19,647 nt of DNA from Clostridiales bacterium (GTDB lineage Bacteria; Bacillota; Clostridia; Oscillospirales; Oscillospiraceae), in assembly GCA_018374635.1 (NCBI GenBank), contig JAHAEW010000061.1, positions 1 to 19,647 on the forward strand. The letters are read 5' to 3'. Below are positions 15,731 through 19,647 of the stretch, piece by piece. The first letter of the stretch is position 1. Every line of letters begins with the position of its first letter. Position numbers and translations under genes: made by a program. The notes under the pieces are model-generated. The model saw only the letters and a program-made list of their open reading frames with translations. It was not told the DNA's origin and searched no databases.

Positions 15731-18700
15731 ATGGGTAACGTATTTCGCTGCTATGCCGAAAAGAAGCCCGGCTTTGATGTGGAGGCCCGGCGCCTGCTGG
15801 ATGAGCTGAGAAACGAGCTGGGACTTCAGGGCCTGACAGGCGTCCGCATCCTCCACCGTTACGACGTGGAGGGGATCGACAGCGCCACCTATCAGGCCGT
15901 GCGCACCACCGTGCTCAGCGAGCCGCAGGTGGACGCCGTCTATGACGAGACTTTCCCCGACGTCCCCGCGCCCTGCCGGATCTTTGCGGTGGAGGCCCTG
16001 CCGGGGCAGTATGACCAGCGGGCGGACTCCTGCGCCCAGTGCATCCAGCTCCTCACGGGAGGAGAGCGGCCTTTGGCCGCCGCCGCCGCTGTCTACATCC
16101 TCCTGGGTGAGATGAGCAACGGAGAGCTGGAGCGGGTCAAGGGCTACCTCATCAACCCGGTGGAGAGCCGGGAGGCCGGGCTGGACCGGGTGGAGACCCT
16201 GGAGCGCACCTATGCGGCGCCCGCCGACGTGGCGGTGCTGGAGGGCTTCCGGGACCGGGACGAGGCCGGTCTCTCCGACCTGCTCTCCGAGTACGGCCTT
16301 GCCATGGACCTGGCCGATCTGAAGTTCCTCCAGACCTATTTCCGGGACGAGGAGAAGCGGGACCCTACCCTGACCGAGCTGCGCCTGGTGGATACCTACT
16401 GGTCCGACCACTGCCGGCACACCACCTTCTCCACCCATATCGATGCGGTGGAGATCCATGACGCCGACGCGGCGGCCGCCTATCAGATGTACCTGGCCGC
16501 CCGGGAGGAGGTCTACGGCAAGGAGAAGGCCGCCGAGCGGCCCCAGACCCTCATGGACCTGGCCACCATCGCGGGCAAGGTCCTCAAGAAGCGCGGCATT
16601 CTGAAGAACCTGGATGAGAGCGAGGAGATCAACGCCTGCTCGGTCCATGTCACCGCCACCGTGGACGGGGAGGAGCAGGACTGGCTCCTCATGTTCAAGA
16701 ACGAGACCCATAACCACCCCACTGAGATCGAACCCTTCGGCGGCGCGGCCACCTGCATCGGCGGCGCCATCCGGGACCCCCTGTCCGGCCGCTCCTATGT
16801 CTATCAGGCCATGCGCGTCACCGGCTGCGGCGATCCCCGGGTCCCCCTGAGCCAGACCATGGAGGGCAAGCTCCCCCAGCGCAAGCTGGCCCAGACCGCA
16901 GCGGCAGGATACTCCTCCTACGGCAACCAGATCGGCCTGGCCACCGGACATGTGGCCGAGGTCTACCACAAGGGCTACATCGCCAAGCACCTGGAGACCG
17001 GCGCCGTGGTGGGCGCAGCCCCCGCCGCCAATGTCCGGCGGGAGGTCCCGGCCCCCGGGGACAAGATCATCCTTCTGGGCGGGCGCACCGGCCGGGACGG
17101 CATCGGCGGAGCTACCGGCTCCTCCAAGAGCCACAACCAGAAGTCCCTGGCCACCATGGCCTCCGAGGTCCAGAAGGGCAACGCCCCCGAGGAGCGCAAG
17201 ATCCAGCGCCTGTTCCGCAACGGTGAGGTGACCCGCCTCATCAAGCGGTGCAATGACTTCGGCGCGGGCGGCGTCAGCGTGGCCATCGGTGAGCTGGCCG
17301 ACGGCCTGACCATTGACCTGGATGCCGTGCGCAAGAAATATGACGGCCTGGACGGCACGGAGCTTGCCATCTCTGAAAGCCAGGAGCGCATGGCCGTGGT
17401 GGTGGCTCCCGCCGATGTGGATGCCTTCATCGCCCATGCCGAGGCCGAGAATCTGGAGGCCTATGTGGTGGCCGAGGTCACCGAGTCTCCCCGGATGGTC
17501 ATGACCTGGCGGGGGAAGAAGGTGGCCGACCTCTCCCGCGCCTTCCTGAACACCAACGGCGCGGCCAAGCACACCACCGTGCGGGTGCCCGACTACTTTA
17601 CCCCCGAGAGCCTCTTCCACAAGGGGAGCCTCCGCTCCACCGCAGCCAGCCTCAAGACGGCCAGCCGCCGCGGTCTGGTGGAGCGCTTTGACAGCTCCAT
17701 CGGCGCGGGGAGCGTCCTGATGCCCTTCGGCGGCAGAAGTCAGCGCACCCCGACCCAGGTGATGGCCGCCCTTCTCCCGGTGGGACCGGGCCACACCACC
17801 GACACCTGCTCCGTGATGGCCTGGGGCTTTGATCCCGACCTTATGGAGCGCAATCCCTACACCGGAGCCTTTATCTCGGTGCTGACCTCTATGGCCAAGC
17901 TGGTGGCGGCGGGCTGCGACCCCACGGCCGCCTACGCCTCCTTCCAGGAGTACTTCGAAAAGCTGCGGGACGAGCCGGAGCGCTGGGGCAAGCCCTTTGC
18001 CGCGCTCCTGGGCGCCCTCTCCGCCCAGCTGGGCCTGGGCGTGGCCGCCATCGGCGGCAAGGACTCCATGTCCGGCTCCTTCCTGGATCTGGACGTACCT
18101 CCCACCCTCATCTCCTTTGCCATCGCGCCCGCCAAGGCGGAGAAGGTGCTCTCCCCGGAGTTCAAGGAGGCGGGCCACCCGGTCTACCTCTTCCAGGCAG
18201 ACAACGCCCTGGACTGCGGGGAGATCAGCGCCTGCTTTGCCCGCGTCCACGCCCTGAGTGAGGCCGGCAAGATCCGGGCCGCCTGGGCGGTGGAGGAGAA
18301 TGTGGCCGAGGGCATCATGAAGATGTCCTTCGGCAACGAGATCGGCTTTGCCGCCCGGGAGGACGCGCAGAACCTGTGGTTCGGCGCCCGGCCCGGCGCC
18401 ATCCTGGCCGAGTGCGACGGCGAGGTGGAGGGCGGCCTCCTGCTGGGCTACACTACCCGGGAGCCGGTCATCCGCTTGGGCGGGGAGGAAGTGCCGGTTG
18501 CCGAGCTGCTCTCCATCAGCGAGGGTGTGCTGGAGGAGGTCTATCCCACCCGCACCGCCGACACGGGGGCGGTGGAACCCATCTCCTGCACGGAGCGCGC
18601 CCCCATCGTGGCCAGGCACAAGGTGGCCGTGCCCAAGGCGGTCATTCCCGTGTTCCCCGGCACCAACTGCGAGTATGACACCGCGGCGGCCTGTCTGCGG

Positions 18701-19426
18701 GCCGGGATCGAGCCGGAGATCCTGGTGGTGCGCAACCTGACCGGCAGCGCCCTGGCCCAGTCGGCCGACGCGCTGGAGAAGGCCATTCAGAGCGCCCAGA
18801 TGATGGTGCTGCCCGGCGGCTTCTCCGGCGGCGACGAGCCCGACGGCTCAGCCAAGTTCATCTGCTCCTTCCTGCGCAATCCCCGCATCACCGACGCCAT
18901 CCACGATCTGCTCAAGAACCGGGACGGCCTGATGCTGGGCATCTGCAACGGTTTCCAGGCCCTGGTGAAGCTGGGGCTGGTGCCCTACGGCGAGATCCGC
19001 CCCATGGACGAGCGCTGCGCCACCCTGACCTTCAACAACATCGGCCGCCACCAGAGCCGCTATGTGACCACCCGCGTCGCCTCGGTCCGCTCCCCCTGGA
19101 TGCTCCAGAGCCAGGTGGGCGATCTGCACACCATCCCCATCTCCCACGGCGAGGGCCGCTTCGTGGCTCCCGAGGCCCTGCTGGATCAGCTGGCCGCCAA
19201 CGGCCAGGTGGCCACCCAGTATGTGGACGCCGCGGGGGTCCCCTCCCTGGACATCGATGTGAACCCCAACGGCGCCCTGCGCTCTATCGAGGGCATCTTC
19301 TCTCCCGACGGACGGGTCTTCGGCAAGATGGGCCACTCGGAGCGCCGGGGCGCGTTCGTGGGCAAGAACATCCCCGGCGAACGCCATCAGCCCCTCTTTG
19401 AGAGCGGCGCGGCCTACTTCAAGTAA
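15731..19426 (+). CDS. purL: phosphoribosylformylglycinamidine synthase PurL, large form with fused glutaminase
   Basis: PurL converts FGAR, ATP and glutamine to FGAM, the fourth step of de novo purine synthesis. The 1231-aa length is that of the single-chain form, in which synthase and glutaminase are fused (many Firmicutes instead use PurS/PurL/PurQ). The FGAM synthase core shows DTYWSDHCRH (221-230), NETHNHPTEIEPFGGAATC, FGAGGVSVAIGELADG and GKDSMSGS. The C-terminal class I glutaminase domain has its nucleophile C1072 in GICNGFQ and H1139/E1141 in SHGEGRF. I choose the second ATG (15731) because AAGGGG lies 8 nt upstream; the ATG at 15725 is only 2 nt from that site. It stands alone, without other pur genes in the window. 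Confidence 0.97.
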   Translation: MGNVFRCYAEKKPGFDVEARRLLDELRNELGLQGLTGVRILHRYDVEGIDSATYQAVRTTVLSEPQVDAVYDETFPDVPAPCRIFAVEALPGQYDQRADSCAQCIQLLTGGERPLAAAAAVYILLGEMSNGELERVKGYLINPVESREAGLDRVETLERTYAAPADVAVLEGFRDRDEAGLSDLLSEYGLAMDLADLKFLQTYFRDEEKRDPTLTELRLVDTYWSDHCRHTTFSTHIDAVEIHDADAAAAYQMYLAAREEVYGKEKAAERPQTLMDLATIAGKVLKKRGILKNLDESEEINACSVHVTATVDGEEQDWLLMFKNETHNHPTEIEPFGGAATCIGGAIRDPLSGRSYVYQAMRVTGCGDPRVPLSQTMEGKLPQRKLAQTAAAGYSSYGNQIGLATGHVAEVYHKGYIAKHLETGAVVGAAPAANVRREVPAPGDKIILLGGRTGRDGIGGATGSSKSHNQKSLATMASEVQKGNAPEERKIQRLFRNGEVTRLIKRCNDFGAGGVSVAIGELADGLTIDLDAVRKKYDGLDGTELAISESQERMAVVVAPADVDAFIAHAEAENLEAYVVAEVTESPRMVMTWRGKKVADLSRAFLNTNGAAKHTTVRVPDYFTPESLFHKGSLRSTAASLKTASRRGLVERFDSSIGAGSVLMPFGGRSQRTPTQVMAALLPVGPGHTTDTCSVMAWGFDPDLMERNPYTGAFISVLTSMAKLVAAGCDPTAAYASFQEYFEKLRDEPERWGKPFAALLGALSAQLGLGVAAIGGKDSMSGSFLDLDVPPTLISFAIAPAKAEKVLSPEFKEAGHPVYLFQADNALDCGEISACFARVHALSEAGKIRAAWAVEENVAEGIMKMSFGNEIGFAAREDAQNLWFGARPGAILAECDGEVEGGLLLGYTTREPVIRLGGEEVPVAELLSISEGVLEEVYPTRTADTGAVEPISCTERAPIVARHKVAVPKAVIPVFPGTNCEYDTAAACLRAGIEPEILVVRNLTGSALAQSADALEKAIQSAQMMVLPGGFSGGDEPDGSAKFICSFLRNPRITDAIHDLLKNRDGLMLGICNGFQALVKLGLVPYGEIRPMDERCATLTFNNIGRHQSRYVTTRVASVRSPWMLQSQVGDLHTIPISHGEGRFVAPEALLDQLAANGQVATQYVDAAGVPSLDIDVNPNGALRSIEGIFSPDGRVFGKMGHSERRGAFVGKNIPGERHQPLFESGAAYFK

Positions 19427-19443
19427 GCCGGGAGGGCTTTGTT
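19425..19443 (+). terminator. weak terminator-like hairpin after purL
   Basis: AAGCC (19425-19429) pairs with GGCTT (19435-19439), overlapping the stop codon and followed by TGTTT. Only 5 bp, so termination here is uncertain. No stronger hairpin with a T-run is seen before 19500. Confidence 0.3.
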
Positions 19444-19469
19444 TACATATTGTTCACAGGCCTTTCAAA

Positions 19470-19511
19470 AATTGTCCAACAATTGGAGAGAAAAGGGTGG
19501 TATCCTATAAA
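19470..19511 (+). promoter_or_regulatory. palindrome and weak promoter-like elements downstream of purL
   Basis: AATTGT-CCA-ACAATT (19470-19484) is a perfect 6-3-6 palindrome, operator-like. Its right arm overlaps TTGGAG (19483-19488), which is 17 nt from TATAAA (19506-19511). The -35 is poor. A transcript would enter the hairpin-rich stretch 19519-19589. Confidence 0.3.
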
Positions 19512-19518
19512 TGCAGTC

Positions 19519-19589
19519 GGGGGAACCCCCAAAACGATCACTGCTCCGGACTGCGGGAGCAGACAAGCAATTCCACGGATTGCTCCGTG
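19519..19589. other. hairpin-rich stretch with two mutually exclusive stems
   Basis: GGGGG/CCCCC (19519-19530), CTGCTCC (19541-19547) with GGAGCAG (19556-19562), AGCAAT (19566-19571) with ATTGCT (19579-19584), and CACGGA (19574-19579) with TCCGTG (19584-19589). The last two overlap and cannot form together. It resembles a leader or small RNA, but I recognise no family, and the window ends 58 nt later. Confidence 0.35.
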
Positions 19590-19609
19590 TTTGCGTATAT
19601 AGATAACAT
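19538..19609 (-). CDS. possible 23-codon ORF with strong ribosome site at the right edge
   Basis: On the minus strand GAGGAGG stands 6 nt before an ATG at 19609 that opens 23 codons (MLSIYANTEQSVELL at the start, SPEQ at the end) and a TGA at 19538-19540. The ribosome site is excellent, but the peptide has no recognisable features and its DNA coincides with the hairpins at 19541-19589. It may be a leader peptide, or the ribosome site may be chance in a CT-rich tract (19616-19632 on the plus strand). Confidence 0.2.
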   Translation of the reverse strand: MLSIYANTEQSVELLVCSRSPEQ

Positions 19610-19647
19610 TGTATACCTCCTCTCTCTCTTTCCAAGCAGAAAGCCCC

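Noticed and set aside
15695..18619. 974-codon open frame on the minus strand opposite purL, and similar long frames opposite secA, the 5'-nucleotidase and the amidohydrolase
   Set aside because: They mirror GC-rich codons of clearly recognised genes, have repetitive His/Gly/Leu/Val/Asp composition, no domains and no ribosome sites.
15731..19426. Possible split of purL into separate synthase and glutaminase genes
   Set aside because: The frame is continuous with no internal stop and the length matches the fused form.

Overview
The window looks like ordinary chromosome of a high-GC gut Firmicute, probably in the Oscillospiraceae/Ruminococcaceae group near Flavonifractor, Lawsonibacter or Oscillibacter. 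This placement is inferred from GC-rich codons, strong AGGAGG-type ribosome sites, a clostridial gene set (SecA with a C-terminal SEC-C zinc motif, large fused PurL, a Cytidylate_kin2-type protein, a secreted 5'-nucleotidase with a stalk-like domain) and sigma-A type promoters. No marker settles the genus. I see no rRNA, tRNA, CRISPR array, insertion sequence or prophage gene.

Layout. Positions 1-29 hold the first codons of a minus-strand gene that leaves the window, with its promoter at 50-58. Positions 162-2967 are a minus-strand operon of an NCS2-type purine permease followed by an AtzA/TrzN-like amidohydrolase (probable deaminase), closed by a terminator at 99-130 and preceded by a structured leader of about 270 nt. 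Around 3394-3436 lies a tight cluster of DnaA-box-like 9-mers, and the tRNA-modification GTPase gene mnmE (3648-5027) follows on the plus strand. A minus-strand block then carries a small HD-domain protein, a 16-codon ORF between two hairpins, a cytidylate kinase-like protein, miaA and a large secreted 5'-nucleotidase. From 10372 to the end the plus strand carries secA, pgeF, a peptide-type ABC substrate-binding lipoprotein and purL. The last 220 bases are a structured intergenic region.

How the genes fit together. Three loci touch purine chemistry: the permease/deaminase operon (uptake and deamination of a purine or other N-heterocycle), the exported 5'-nucleotidase (release of nucleosides from extracellular nucleotides) and purL (de novo synthesis). 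They are not one operon, so a common scheme is only suggestive. mnmE and miaA both modify tRNA anticodon-loop bases but are separately transcribed. secA, pgeF and the lipoprotein concern export and the envelope.

I did not find a clear new multi-gene system. The most interesting unexplained parts are regulatory: the permease leader with nested small ORFs, the DnaA-box cluster, the 16-codon ORF, the terminator inside the purL leader, and the hairpin-rich right edge.
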